A stretch of DNA of 64,000 nt from Elizabethkingia occulta (GCF_002023715.1 NZ_MAHX01000005.1:186001-250000), one strand, 5' to 3'; counted from the first letter of the stretch, positions 42,922 to 51,839 are shown. Made by a program: numbers and translations. Notes: a model not told the origin generated them from the letters alone.

Positions 42922-45315
42922 TTATGGTCTCTGAATAGCTCCCTGATATAGCATTTCATCTACTTTTTTGTAAACTTCAGGATCGTGTTTTTTTATTTTT
43001 ATTTTCACGTACTTGGATGCCGGCATATTACTTTCCTTTACCACATTGTTGACAGATACCAATACATTGGTTTCCGGGAAGTAAGTTACCGTGTTCTTCT
43101 CCGGAATTTTATAAGAAACAATAATAAATAAAGGTGCAACTCTCTCGATACCATCGTCATAATTATATAAGTCTACCCTATCTCCGGCTTTAAATCCGGC
43201 TTCATCAATATCTTTCTGATTCATGAAAATTACACGCCGTTCATTCTTTATACCTCGGTATCTGTCATCCAGTCCGTAGATTGTTGTATTGAACTGATCA
43301 TGGGTTCTGGTAGTGGCCATCATGTATTCGTCGGAAGCAAGTGTGTTATCAGGAATCTCTGTTAAAGTAAACGGTGCACGCCCGCCTAATTCTTTTGAGA
43401 AATATTGTTCATCCCGTGCAGCATTGGGCAGGTAGAAACCTCCTTTTTGACGGACACGAATATTATAATCTTCAAAACCAGGAATACACTGTTCTATATC
43501 ATCACGGACAGCATCGTAACTATCGTGATAACGCTGCCAGTTGACAACAGCTCGGTTTCCTAAAGTAGCCATTGCCATACGGCAGACAATCTGAGTTTCG
43601 TTTACCAGATTATCGGAAACAGCGTCCAGCATACCCTTGGAATCCTGAACAACTCCCATGGAATTTTCGGTTGAAACAATCTGTATTTCACCATTTACAA
43701 TATCTTTGTCACTCCGTCCGTATGTTGGAAGGATTAGAGCTTCCTTACCATGAACCAAATGTCCTCTGTTAAGTTTTGTTGAAACACATACCAGCAAATT
43801 AAGCTTTCTAAGTGCATTTGCTGTGTAAGTGGTATCTGGTGTTGCGGAGAGAAAATTACCGCCCATACAAAACATTACTTTTACTTTTTCCTCATGAATT
43901 GCCTTTATTGCACGGACAACATCATAACCATGTTTTCTTGGTACCTTGAATCCAAAGAAATTTTCAAGACGGTCAAGCTGCTCATCGGTAGGCTTTTCAT
44001 CAATCATCATAGTTCTGTTCCCCTGTACATTGCTGTGACCACGAACAGGGCACAGTCCACCACCTTGAATACCAATACTTCCTTTAAGCAATATAATATT
44101 GAGAATTTCGCGTAGCATGTCTACACCATTAGGCTGTTGGGTAAGACCCATTCCCCAGCTGATGATAATTCGTTTTTTGAAAGCAATTATTTCTGCAGCC
44201 TGACGCAATGCTTCTGTAGAAACTCCCGAAAGTTCTGCTAGTTCTTCAAGTTTGTAATGGTCAAATTGTTTCAGGAATTCTTCATAACCAGCAGTTTTAT
44301 CCTCTATAAATTGATTATCGAAGACCATACCCGGATTATTTTTCTCGAACTCTATTAATAAAAGTTCAAGAGCTTTCAGAAGTGCCATATCTCCATTTAT
44401 CTTTACAGGTAAATAAAGGTCTGCCAACTGAACACCACCGGTAATAATTTCTTTAACGCTTTGCGGATTTATAAATCCCATTAACCCGGCTTCAGGTAAT
44501 GGATTAACCGCTATAATTTTTGCACCATTCTTTTTAGCTTTTGCCAGTGCACTCATCATTCTAGGTGCATTGGTTCCAGGATTCTGTCCTATAATGACAA
44601 TAACTTCGGAATCATGAAAATCCTCTAAAGTTACCGTTCCTTTACCAATACCTATAGTAGGACGCAATGCAGACCCTGATGTTTCATGGCACATATTGGA
44701 ACAATCGGGCATATTGTTGGTTCCAAACTCTTTAGCAAATAACTGATATACAAAAGAAGCCTCGTTGCTTGTTCTTCCTGAAGTGTAAAAAGCAGCTTCA
44801 TCCGGAGATTCCAATGCATTAAGATGTTCGGCTATTTTTTTGAAAGCATTGTCCCAGCTGATCGGTTCGTAATGTGTACCACCTTTTGGTAAATACATAG
44901 GATCTGTAAGCCTTCCCATTTTACCAATCTGATAGTCATCTAATCTGGCAAGATCGTATAAAGAGTTGTGCTTAAAAAATTCAGGCGTTACGGTTTTGGT
45001 TGTTGCTTCTTCTGCTAATGCTTTAGCACCATTTTCACAATATTCACCAAGAGCAGAACGTTCGTCATCCGGATCTGGCCATGCACAGCTTGGGCAGTCA
45101 AAGCCTCCCATCTGATTCATTTTGAATAGCGCCCGCATTCCACGGACTGGTGTTTTCTCTTCAAATAAATCGCTAAATGCTGCCATTACAGCAGGTACAC
45201 CTGCGGCTTTACTCTCAACATGAGTAAGCTTAAGGTCTAATAAAGTAAAGGGATTCTCGGCATTGGGTTCTCTGCTGATCTCTTTTTCTATCTTGTTTTT
45301 TTCAATTCCTTCCAT
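42922..45315 (-). CDS. FdhF/YdeP-family molybdopterin oxidoreductase
   Basis: A 797-residue cytoplasmic oxidoreductase of the FdhF/YdeP group within the DMSO reductase family. Near the N-terminus only DCPSCAWPDP (a CxxC) remains of the usual iron-sulfur motif, as in YdeP. The likely Mo ligand region is DCSNMCHETSG, with Cys rather than selenocysteine. Cofactor-binding segments include VIIGQNPGTNAPRMM, SWGMGLTQQPNG and IGIQGGGLCPVRGHSNVQGNR. There is no signal peptide. Substrate unknown: E. coli YdeP is linked to acid resistance. The neighbours FdhD, MoaD, MoaE and DUF7009 show a dedicated maturation operon. Confidence 0.94.
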   Translation of the reverse strand: MEGIEKNKIEKEISREPNAENPFTLLDLKLTHVESKAAGVPAVMAAFSDLFEEKTPVRGMRALFKMNQMGGFDCPSCAWPDPDDERSALGEYCENGAKALAEEATTKTVTPEFFKHNSLYDLARLDDYQIGKMGRLTDPMYLPKGGTHYEPISWDNAFKKIAEHLNALESPDEAAFYTSGRTSNEASFVYQLFAKEFGTNNMPDCSNMCHETSGSALRPTIGIGKGTVTLEDFHDSEVIVIIGQNPGTNAPRMMSALAKAKKNGAKIIAVNPLPEAGLMGFINPQSVKEIITGGVQLADLYLPVKINGDMALLKALELLLIEFEKNNPGMVFDNQFIEDKTAGYEEFLKQFDHYKLEELAELSGVSTEALRQAAEIIAFKKRIIISWGMGLTQQPNGVDMLREILNIILLKGSIGIQGGGLCPVRGHSNVQGNRTMMIDEKPTDEQLDRLENFFGFKVPRKHGYDVVRAIKAIHEEKVKVMFCMGGNFLSATPDTTYTANALRKLNLLVCVSTKLNRGHLVHGKEALILPTYGRSDKDIVNGEIQIVSTENSMGVVQDSKGMLDAVSDNLVNETQIVCRMAMATLGNRAVVNWQRYHDSYDAVRDDIEQCIPGFEDYNIRVRQKGGFYLPNAARDEQYFSKELGGRAPFTLTEIPDNTLASDEYMMATTRTHDQFNTTIYGLDDRYRGIKNERRVIFMNQKDIDEAGFKAGDRVDLYNYDDGIERVAPLFIIVSYKIPEKNTVTYFPETNVLVSVNNVVKESNMPASKYVKIKIKKHDPEVYKKVDEMLYQGAIQRP

Positions 45316-45336
45316 AGCCTTTTTATTTAAGGATGA

Positions 45337-45687
45337 TTAGCATTTCATATTAGGATTGGGATAGTTGTCGCTCTGATCTTCCACAGTATTATCTATACAA
45401 ACAAAGTCCTTTTCTATCAGAAGCTTTACAATCCCTGATTCACCATCAAAGCCTATTCTGTCTGTCATTACAAGCTCCTCCACCATGGCTTCCGGCATTT
45501 TCATTACGATTCTGTTTTCAATAAAATCTGCAGAAAGTTCTGTATCATTCGTTCTTTTAACCATATAAATAAATGGACGGTCTGCAAACTGTGTTAAACT
45601 GGATACAATCCCATTTTCTCCTAACTCGTGAACTTCTGACTGAGTAAGACGAAATCTTACTGAATTATCTTTAATTCTTATTTTCAT
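45337..45687 (-). CDS. DUF7009-like small protein of the molybdoenzyme operon
   Basis: A 116-residue protein, probably the DUF7009 family, which I associate from memory with flavobacterial Mo loci. It begins MKIRIKDNSVRFRLTQSEV and is predicted mostly beta, ending in an acidic tail with a Cys near the end (NPNMKC) and another in DFVCIDN. It overlaps fdhD by the ATGA of its start and lies between fdhD and the FdhF-like gene, so it probably assists maturation or sulfur handling for that enzyme. No direct evidence for this role. Confidence 0.75.
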   Translation of the reverse strand: MKIRIKDNSVRFRLTQSEVHELGENGIVSSLTQFADRPFIYMVKRTNDTELSADFIENRIVMKMPEAMVEELVMTDRIGFDGESGIVKLLIEKDFVCIDNTVEDQSDNYPNPNMKC

Positions 45688-46559
45688 AATAAGTTGTCAA
45701 TTTTAAAATTGCTGCCTGAATGGTAAATATTGAATCGGTTATCCCGAAGAAAACCTAATAAGGTAATATCGAATTCTTTTGCAAGATCAACAGCAAGACT
45801 TGAGGGCGCTCCTATCGCTACAACAACAGGAATCCCGGCCATTGCTGCTTTCTGAATAAGCTCGAAACTTGCCCGCCCGCTTAATACCAATATTTTATCT
45901 TTAAGGGGTAACTGTTGTGTAAATAAAGCATGGCCAATAAGTTTATCTAAAGCATTATGCCTGCCCACATCTTCCCGCAAGGCCAATAAGTTGCCATTTA
46001 GATCAAACATTCCTGAAGCATGTATACCACCAGTGGTACTGAAATTACTCTGGAACGAACGAAGTTTATCGGATAACTGATACAAGGTTTCCAGAGAGAG
46101 TATACAATCTTCCTTATCGGTATTATTAAAAAGGCTTACTGTTCGGATTGATTCTATAGAACCTTTTCCGCAGACACCACAACTGGAAGTTGTATAAAAA
46201 TTCCGATCTGTTTTCATCAGTTGCGGAGTAAAATCGTCAATCAATTCTGCGATTATAATATTTTCCTGATTTCGGGAACATTCGGCCTGATGATGTGCTA
46301 CTTTACTAATTTGCTGATCTCCTGAAATAATTCCTTCAGTAAACAGAAAACCGGCAGCAAGCTCTTCATCATGTCCGGGAGTCCGCATCGTTACGGATAT
46401 ATTTTTGCTCTGTTTTTGCTCTTTAGTACCGTAAGTAATTCTTATTTCCAAAGGTTCCTCTACAGCAATATCATCTGAATAAGAAAAACTCTGGTTATCC
46501 TTAACTTTGATAATCTCTGCCTTTTTTACGGAATTGCTTTCCAGGACATTAGCTTTCAT
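45684..46559 (-). CDS. fdhD: Formate dehydrogenase accessory sulfurtransferase FdhD
   Basis: A 291-residue protein that moves sulfur from a cysteine desulfurase to the Mo-bisMGD cofactor of formate-dehydrogenase-type enzymes. The reactive CxxC lies in SSCGVCGKGSIES near residue 125. GGIHASGMFD and ALREDVGRHNALDKLIG are the family signatures for cofactor binding. Its presence implies that the FdhF/YdeP-like enzyme downstream has a sulfido-Mo centre. It lies between moaE and DUF7009 with an ATGA overlap to the latter. Confidence 0.96.
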   Translation of the reverse strand: MKANVLESNSVKKAEIIKVKDNQSFSYSDDIAVEEPLEIRITYGTKEQKQSKNISVTMRTPGHDEELAAGFLFTEGIISGDQQISKVAHHQAECSRNQENIIIAELIDDFTPQLMKTDRNFYTTSSCGVCGKGSIESIRTVSLFNNTDKEDCILSLETLYQLSDKLRSFQSNFSTTGGIHASGMFDLNGNLLALREDVGRHNALDKLIGHALFTQQLPLKDKILVLSGRASFELIQKAAMAGIPVVVAIGAPSSLAVDLAKEFDITLLGFLRDNRFNIYHSGSNFKIDNLL

Positions 46560-46608
46560 ATCTAAAGAGACTTATATAGTAAATATACAAATTTTTATTC
46601 CTCAAAAA

Positions 46609-47025
46609 TTACGGATGTGCAGAAACCCACTCTTCACCGTCCTCAAAAATTTCTTTCTTCCAGATGGGCACCGTTTGTTTTATAGTGTCTATAATATAGC
46701 GGCAGGCATCAAAAACAGCATCTCTGTGGCCATCACTCACAACTATAATTACAGCTTCTTCTCCGGGAAATAAAACTCCTGTCCGGTGATGAACTACTAC
46801 ATTCCGCACTGAAAACTGCAATATTGCTTTATCTGTTATTTTCCGGATTTCTTTAATAGCCATGGACTGATAGCATTCATATTCTAATCGAACAACTGGT
46901 TTATCCTTAGTTTTGTTGCGTACAGTTCCTATAAAAGTTGCAATACCACCACTTTCTAAATCTTTGGCTAAATTGAGACATTCTGCAATATCCAGTTTGC
47001 TATCTGTTATTTTTATATCAATCAT
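46609..47025 (-). CDS. moaE: Molybdopterin synthase catalytic subunit MoaE
   Basis: A 138-residue large subunit of molybdopterin synthase, which adds two sulfurs to cyclic pyranopterin monophosphate using thiocarboxylated MoaD. Conserved segments: GGIATFIGTVRNKTKDKPVVRLEYECY, the VVHHRTGVLFPGEEAVIIVV core, HRDAVFDACRYIID and PIWKKEIFEDGEEWV with the catalytic lysines. It is 5 bases downstream of moaD and is followed by fdhD after 49 bases. Confidence 0.97.
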   Translation of the reverse strand: MIDIKITDSKLDIAECLNLAKDLESGGIATFIGTVRNKTKDKPVVRLEYECYQSMAIKEIRKITDKAILQFSVRNVVVHHRTGVLFPGEEAVIIVVSDGHRDAVFDACRYIIDTIKQTVPIWKKEIFEDGEEWVSAHP

Positions 47026-47030
47026 ATAAT

Positions 47031-47273
47031 TTATCCTCCGCTTACAGGGGGTATTATTGCAACTTCGTTTGTACTTATTATAACCTGGTTATCTTCTGCA
47101 TATTCATCGTCAACAGCAATAAAATAAGATCTTAAACGCTTTAATTCAGAAAACTCACTCTCAAGCTTGGTTTTTAAATCCTTTACTGTTATTTCATCTG
47201 TCAGTTCTATTTCTTTTTCTGCACCACCCAGAATATCTTTTGTAATTCCGAATGCTAATATTTTAAGTTTCAT
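47031..47273 (-). CDS. moaD: Molybdopterin synthase sulfur carrier subunit MoaD
   Basis: An 80-residue ubiquitin-like sulfur carrier. The C-terminus is the required Gly-Gly (AIIPPVSGG), activated by the MoeB-like protein encoded on the other strand. Beta-grasp features: MKLKILAFGITKDILGG start and VKDLKTKLESEFSELKRLRSYFIAVDDEYA. The gene starts just 1 base after the stop of the TSUP permease, showing translation coupling. Confidence 0.95.
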   Translation of the reverse strand: MKLKILAFGITKDILGGAEKEIELTDEITVKDLKTKLESEFSELKRLRSYFIAVDDEYAEDNQVIISTNEVAIIPPVSGG

Positions 47274-47274
47274 T

Positions 47275-48024
47275 TTACCAATATTTAATTAATACATTGA
47301 TACCTGCTATCAATACAAGAATAGCGGTCATTCTCTTTATAATCAAAGGATTCCACTTTAGTGACATTCTGGAACCTATTTGTCCACCTATAAATACAGC
47401 TAAGCACAGACTAAGAATCCTTATAAAATCTATTTCTGCCGGTAGTTTGGTTAATTGCCCCACAATTCCGGAGATGGAATTCACCAGTATAAAAACACTG
47501 GATGTAGCTGCAATTTTTCGTGGTGTATCCCATTTCATCAGGTTTAGTAGTGGAGAAAGGAAAATACCGCCACCAATACCTACCAGCCCAGATAAAAAGC
47601 CTATGCCGCCTCCTAAAAAGCTATTTCTGGCTACTGAGGACTTTGATTCTTCCGAAATAGTTTCTTCATTATTTGTCTCAGTTTTTATCCATAATAATAC
47701 CGCAGCGATAATTAAAGTAACTCCCAGAATCAGAAAAAATGTTTCCTGACTAATCTTTAATACAGCACCTATATAAGCCATAGGAACGCTGACAAGAGTA
47801 ATGGGCAAGATCTTGCGCCAATTAACCTGATTGTTTTTGATATAAATATACACTCCGCCAGTAACGACAATTATATTACAAATTAAGGCCGTTAAGCGCA
47901 TTTCCTGATATGGCAGACTGTACATTGCCAGAACTGCGAGATAACTGGATCCGCCACCAAAGCCAACGGATGAATAAACAAATGCAATAACTAAGAAAAA
48001 TAACAGAAGTTCCCAATGTCCCAT
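47275..48024 (-). CDS. TSUP (TauE/SafE) family anion permease
   Basis: A 249-residue membrane protein with about seven to eight spans, in two similar halves. The family motif GFGGGSSYLAVLAM lies near residue 22 and its repeat GLVGIGGGIFLSPLLNLM near 143. TSUP members transport sulfite, sulfoacetate, thiosulfate or related anions. As the first gene of an operon making Mo cofactor and a molybdoenzyme, it could carry molybdate or a sulfur oxyanion. No modABC is seen in the window. The shared upstream element at 48125-48146 lies 101 bases before its start. Confidence 0.88.
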   Translation of the reverse strand: MGHWELLLFFLVIAFVYSSVGFGGGSSYLAVLAMYSLPYQEMRLTALICNIIVVTGGVYIYIKNNQVNWRKILPITLVSVPMAYIGAVLKISQETFFLILGVTLIIAAVLLWIKTETNNEETISEESKSSVARNSFLGGGIGFLSGLVGIGGGIFLSPLLNLMKWDTPRKIAATSSVFILVNSISGIVGQLTKLPAEIDFIRILSLCLAVFIGGQIGSRMSLKWNPLIIKRMTAILVLIAGINVLIKYW

Positions 48025-48124
48025 AGGCTTTCCGGAGTATTAATTTTACTATTACAATAATACTGATTTTTGATACTAAACTGATTAACTGAATATAAAA
48101 GAATATATGATAGATTGTGAAAAG

Positions 48125-48146
48125 AATATCATGCATTGTTTATCAT
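48125..48146 (-). promoter_or_regulatory. Shared element upstream of the TSUP-moaD operon (copy 2)
   Basis: AATATCATGCATTGT (48125-48139, written on the plus strand) matches 36419-36433 exactly. The direct repeat TATCAT recurs at 48127-48132 and 48141-48146 with an 8-base spacer. The copy lies 101-122 bases before the TSUP start, opposite in orientation relative to transcription compared with the moaA copy. Confidence 0.5.
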
Positions 48147-48248
48147 ACCGAAATCTATAAACCCCATAGAGTTTATTGTTCATGAACTGAGGATAAGCTC
48201 TGTAGGTATGAATAGACATAGATAGATTATTATTTTTGCTTTGCACAA

Positions 48249-48274
48249 AAAAACACTCTCAGAAGAGAGTGTTC
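48249..48274 (-). terminator. Terminator of the 48297 gene
   Basis: AACACTCTC (48252-48260) pairs with GAGAGTGTT (48265-48273) around AGAA. The minus strand continues with a run of T. Confidence 0.9.
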
Positions 48275-48296
48275 AATGCTTTTACAAAATGTATAT

Positions 48297-49193
48297 TTAA
48301 ATTATTTTTTCTTCTGAGATATGTCCTGTTATCAGGTCCACTGTTTTGAATGTATGAAGTAAAACTCTATTTTCAAAATAATCCGTTGCAAATCTTCCGC
48401 GGTACTGATATCCTTCAATTCGATTTACAATTTCTCCATTATTACATTCAATTACAAAATCAGACCCCCAGTCATTGGTTTTTACATCTACTGCTTCGAC
48501 TGCAATATAATTATTATCATCCGTTATAAATATATCTGAGGAATCAATCCTACCAATATCACTAAAATCTTTGCTCCATTTAATTTTATAATTTCTGTCA
48601 AAACAATACAAAATATTAGCTTCTGAAATAACGTAAATATTTGAGAAATCAATAGAATATCTAATTCTGCAAATTTTTTCTTTTATTCCAAGTTTTTGAA
48701 TTCCTGTTTTACCTGTTGCAAAATCAAATGTATAGCAAGTATCTTTTGCCTTTTCGCAAGGCATTATAAAACTATTATGTTCCAGATCCAGGTCTCCATT
48801 ATAAAGTCTTAATTCTTTAGGAAGCTCCGCAATTATTTCATTTTTTAATAGGTCAAGACAGAATGTTTTCATTTTATGCGCAGTCACCAATAATTTGCTT
48901 CCCGCCATATCAAATGCTGTATCAAGAACAAAATATTTATGAGTATCAAGTAATACATTTTGGCTATTACGGTCCATTACTATCAAATCTGTTTTAGAAT
49001 ACCTTGTTTTTGTAGATGGATAGTTTGTGATTGCAATTTTACTTCCATCAGGTGAAATACTTTCAGGCTTCCACTCCGGATATGTTTTTAAATATATTCT
49101 TTCATGAGTATTAAAATCAAAAAGAAAGAGCCCTTCTTCATTATGGTTGTTTTTTTCAAAAAGTCCAATTCCGGCATTTCTATTTAATATCAT
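48297..49193 (-). CDS. Cytoplasmic WD40-like/beta-propeller protein, unrecognised
   Basis: A 298-residue protein without signal peptide or span. Repeated strand patterns suggest a beta-propeller: LFLFDFNTHERIYLKTYPEWKPESISPDGSKIAITN, YFVLDTAFDMAGSKLLVTAH, IRYSIDFSNIYVISEANILYCFD. The SPDGSKIAI segment is typical of WD40-like or TolB-like propeller repeats. No catalytic motif is seen. Being cytoplasmic, it may be a binding or scaffold protein, or part of a toxin-immunity family. Minus-strand -7 box TATATTTG at 49231-49238; monocistronic with a good terminator. Confidence 0.72.
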   Translation of the reverse strand: MILNRNAGIGLFEKNNHNEEGLFLFDFNTHERIYLKTYPEWKPESISPDGSKIAITNYPSTKTRYSKTDLIVMDRNSQNVLLDTHKYFVLDTAFDMAGSKLLVTAHKMKTFCLDLLKNEIIAELPKELRLYNGDLDLEHNSFIMPCEKAKDTCYTFDFATGKTGIQKLGIKEKICRIRYSIDFSNIYVISEANILYCFDRNYKIKWSKDFSDIGRIDSSDIFITDDNNYIAVEAVDVKTNDWGSDFVIECNNGEIVNRIEGYQYRGRFATDYFENRVLLHTFKTVDLITGHISEEKII

Positions 49194-49230
49194 TTTTTTA
49201 TTTATATTGAAGGAATTTATAAGAATTATT

Positions 49231-49238
49231 CAAATATA
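49231..49238 (-). promoter_or_regulatory. -7 box of the beta-propeller gene
   Basis: The complement reads TATATTTG, 37 bases before the start. Confidence 0.55.
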
Positions 49239-49338
49239 GGTATATTGATAGACTTCTGAAATATTATCAGCTACCATAAATATTTTGATAAAATAAATAA
49301 TCCGGCTAATAAAACAATCAACAAACAATACTTTATTA

Positions 49339-49346
49339 TAAATTTG
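49339..49346 (+). promoter_or_regulatory. -7 box of the BtrH-like gene
   Basis: TAAATTTG, an exact match to TAnnTTTG, 19 bases before ATG 49366. Confidence 0.55.
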
Positions 49347-49365
49347 TCATAAGTATATCATAACC

Positions 49366-50349
49366 ATGAAAATAGATCATTTCAAACCTTTTAACGGACA
49401 GCATTGTGAAACTACAGCAACAGGAACATTGCTGTATCAAATTGGTATCGAACTCTCCGAACCTATGCTGTTTGGGCTTGGTGAAGGACTTGGTTTTATC
49501 TATTGGAATATGAAAACCATGGATTTTCCGTTTATAGGAGGGCGTATTAAGCCTGACTGGCTTACGAAGAATATCACCAAAAATTTAAACCTTGAATTAT
49601 CGGTTAAAGAAACTTCTTCAAAGCAGAAAGCATGGGAAGAAGTAAAAGAACATCTTGATAGCGGACAAGCGGTTGGACTAAAAATGGATTGTTATTATTT
49701 AACTTACTTCTCTAATCCTTTTCATTTTGCAGGACATTATGCTGCTATCTATGGTTATGATGATTATAATGCTTTTTTAGTCGATACAAAACAACAAGGC
49801 GGCCAGGTACAAACATCACTAGGAAGCCTTACTGAAGCACGGGCAGCAAAAGGACCTATGGCATCCAAAAACCTGTACTATACGATAAAATCAACAGGTA
49901 ACAATTTCGATCTTAAGAAAGCTGTGTCAACTGCTATTAGGAATAATGCCACAGAGTATCTAAACCCGCCCATTACTAATATTTCTTACAAAGGTATTCT
50001 GAAAACAAGCACCGAAATTATTAAATGGTTTAATACAAGTGAGGACATCGAAAAAGAATTTGCATTGTCTGCTATGCTTATGGAGAAAGCAGGAACAGGT
50101 GGTGCTTTGTTCAGAAATCTATACCGGGATTTCCTGAAAGAAAGTTATGAGTTATTAAAACTTGATGTGTTAAAAACGGGTTATGAAGCCCTTGCAGAAA
50201 TTGCAGAATTATGGACTTCAGTTTCACAATTATTTGAAAAAGTAAGTCAGACAAAAGACATTATATATATTCATCAGGCATCGGATATTCTGGAAACAAT
50301 TGCAGATAAAGAAAAGAAAACAATGGAGTTACTGGTAACTGTATTTTAA
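49366..50349 (+). CDS. BtrH N-terminal domain / DUF4872 protein
   Basis: A 327-residue cytoplasmic protein. The N-terminal domain (to about residue 165) resembles the BtrH acyltransferase of butirosin synthesis, a papain-like fold, with Cys14 in FNGQHCETTATGTLL and a His in HFAGHYAAIYGYDDYNAFLVDT near residue 125 as the likely dyad. The C-terminal part (from about 175) is a helical DUF4872-type region. In BtrH the domain moves an aminoacyl group from a carrier protein onto an aminoglycoside. No carrier protein or biosynthetic partner is nearby, so its acceptor is unknown. Promoter at 49339-49346; monocistronic. Confidence 0.82.
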   Translation: MKIDHFKPFNGQHCETTATGTLLYQIGIELSEPMLFGLGEGLGFIYWNMKTMDFPFIGGRIKPDWLTKNITKNLNLELSVKETSSKQKAWEEVKEHLDSGQAVGLKMDCYYLTYFSNPFHFAGHYAAIYGYDDYNAFLVDTKQQGGQVQTSLGSLTEARAAKGPMASKNLYYTIKSTGNNFDLKKAVSTAIRNNATEYLNPPITNISYKGILKTSTEIIKWFNTSEDIEKEFALSAMLMEKAGTGGALFRNLYRDFLKESYELLKLDVLKTGYEALAEIAELWTSVSQLFEKVSQTKDIIYIHQASDILETIADKEKKTMELLVTVF

Positions 50350-50417
50350 GGATATTTTTAATTGATTAATTTTCAAACTTACTTTTCCAGAGTTGGTGTA
50401 AATTTTATATTCTTATT

Positions 50418-51839
50418 TTAATCGACTGCAATCTGCTTTACTACAAAATCCATTTGCCTGTCAAATCCAGTCTTCAAATCATTTGGTTCAATTTGCACTT
50501 CTATATCCGGCTTGATTCCTTTTGAATCGTATTGGAAATTTGGAGTTCTCATTTTATACTGAGAAGTTGGTATCCAAACCAATGTTTTAGAATAAGGCAG
50601 CACAAATGCCTGTCCGCCAGCGTTGCTGTAGTTGCTTCCCTGGGAATATTCTCCATAAAACTTTCCAATCTTATATTCCCGCATCAAAGCCAGTAAATGC
50701 CCCGTTGTTGAAAAGCATCCACCATTCATCAGAACTTCGATTTTTCCTTTATAATAATTGGGTTTATTTTGCTGCTTTTCAAACCACCAATAATCTGTAA
50801 CATTGGTATCTGTATAACAATTCAAACCATTTTTACGCTTGGTTTCGGTTAAAACAATTTCCTCAATATTATTAGGATATTGAGCATAATGTTTCCATTG
50901 CTTTGTTGTATTATACTTAACTCCTACATAATCAAAGTAGTAATAAGATTTATTGGTTAAATATGAAAATAGATAGTTTGCAATATCAGCAGAACCACCT
51001 CCATTATCCCGCAAATCGATGATTAGATTTTCGGTTTTCAGACTATCAAGTCGGCTAAAGAAAACGTCTAATTTCTTTTCCGCAATTTTCCTGTCGGCTT
51101 CATTATAGCCATTTTCAAAAGAATGGAATTTTAGAATCGCCAGGTTGTCTGTCTTAAATTCGGTGGTTAATGGTTCAATATTTTCTTTAATCGCCTTTGT
51201 GTAAGTCTCATATGACACTCCATTTAAGCTAATTTTTTGCTTCTGTTTGTTTTGATCCAGATACTCGATTTCAAATTTATTAACCGGATTATAAATGAAA
51301 TAGTAGAAGGGGAAATTTCTAAACCGCGCATTTAATCCTGTTTCATTTTGACCTTCAAGATGAACATATTTTTTGATTTCATTTACGATTGAGCTGATTT
51401 CTTTTCCATTTATTTTTAAAATTCTTAACCCTGCATAATCTTTATTTTCCGGTATTGATTTATTTAAATAATATTGATCTTTAATTTTATAAATACTGAA
51501 AGGGAAAACTACTCTGTCTTTCAATAAATTGCTGATCTGCGTTCTGTCAACTGTAGTATGTCCGTCTTTTATTTTTGCCATTAAAGTGGCTGTTAATCTG
51601 TAATAATCAACGATTGACAAATCTGTTTTGATTGAGTTTTTTAAATCTATATATGTTTTATCAAAGCTGGCTTTCGAACAAAACATAAACTGTCCGGGAT
51701 GGATGGTATTGGTTAAATTATAAAGCTCTGAAAACTCAGCCTTTATACTATCTTTCTTTAAAGTTTTATCTAATAATAAATCTTTTTTTTGTGCGATGCA
51801 GAAATTACAAATCAGAATAGTAATCAGTAACGATCTCAT
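50418..51839 (-). CDS. S41-family peptidase (C-terminal processing peptidase-like)
   Basis: A 473-residue exported protein with signal MRSLLITILICNFCIAQ. The S41 protease core is in the C-terminal half: NLIIDLRDNGGGSADIANYL near residue 280 and the active-site VLMNGGCFSTTGHLLALMREY near 370, where the Ser of FSTTG is the nucleophile. YGEYSQGSNYSNAGGQAFVLPYSKTLVWIP matches the family substrate-binding strand. No PDZ domain is evident, so this is the short form acting on periplasmic peptides. It overlaps the alpha/beta hydrolase gene (stop/start ATGA-type overlap at 51836-51839). Confidence 0.88.
   Translation of the reverse strand: MRSLLITILICNFCIAQKKDLLLDKTLKKDSIKAEFSELYNLTNTIHPGQFMFCSKASFDKTYIDLKNSIKTDLSIVDYYRLTATLMAKIKDGHTTVDRTQISNLLKDRVVFPFSIYKIKDQYYLNKSIPENKDYAGLRILKINGKEISSIVNEIKKYVHLEGQNETGLNARFRNFPFYYFIYNPVNKFEIEYLDQNKQKQKISLNGVSYETYTKAIKENIEPLTTEFKTDNLAILKFHSFENGYNEADRKIAEKKLDVFFSRLDSLKTENLIIDLRDNGGGSADIANYLFSYLTNKSYYYFDYVGVKYNTTKQWKHYAQYPNNIEEIVLTETKRKNGLNCYTDTNVTDYWWFEKQQNKPNYYKGKIEVLMNGGCFSTTGHLLALMREYKIGKFYGEYSQGSNYSNAGGQAFVLPYSKTLVWIPTSQYKMRTPNFQYDSKGIKPDIEVQIEPNDLKTGFDRQMDFVVKQIAVD

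Noticed and set aside
47297-47749. Plus-strand 150-codon frame inside the TSUP gene
   Set aside because: Antisense to conserved TSUP motifs in both halves of the permease.
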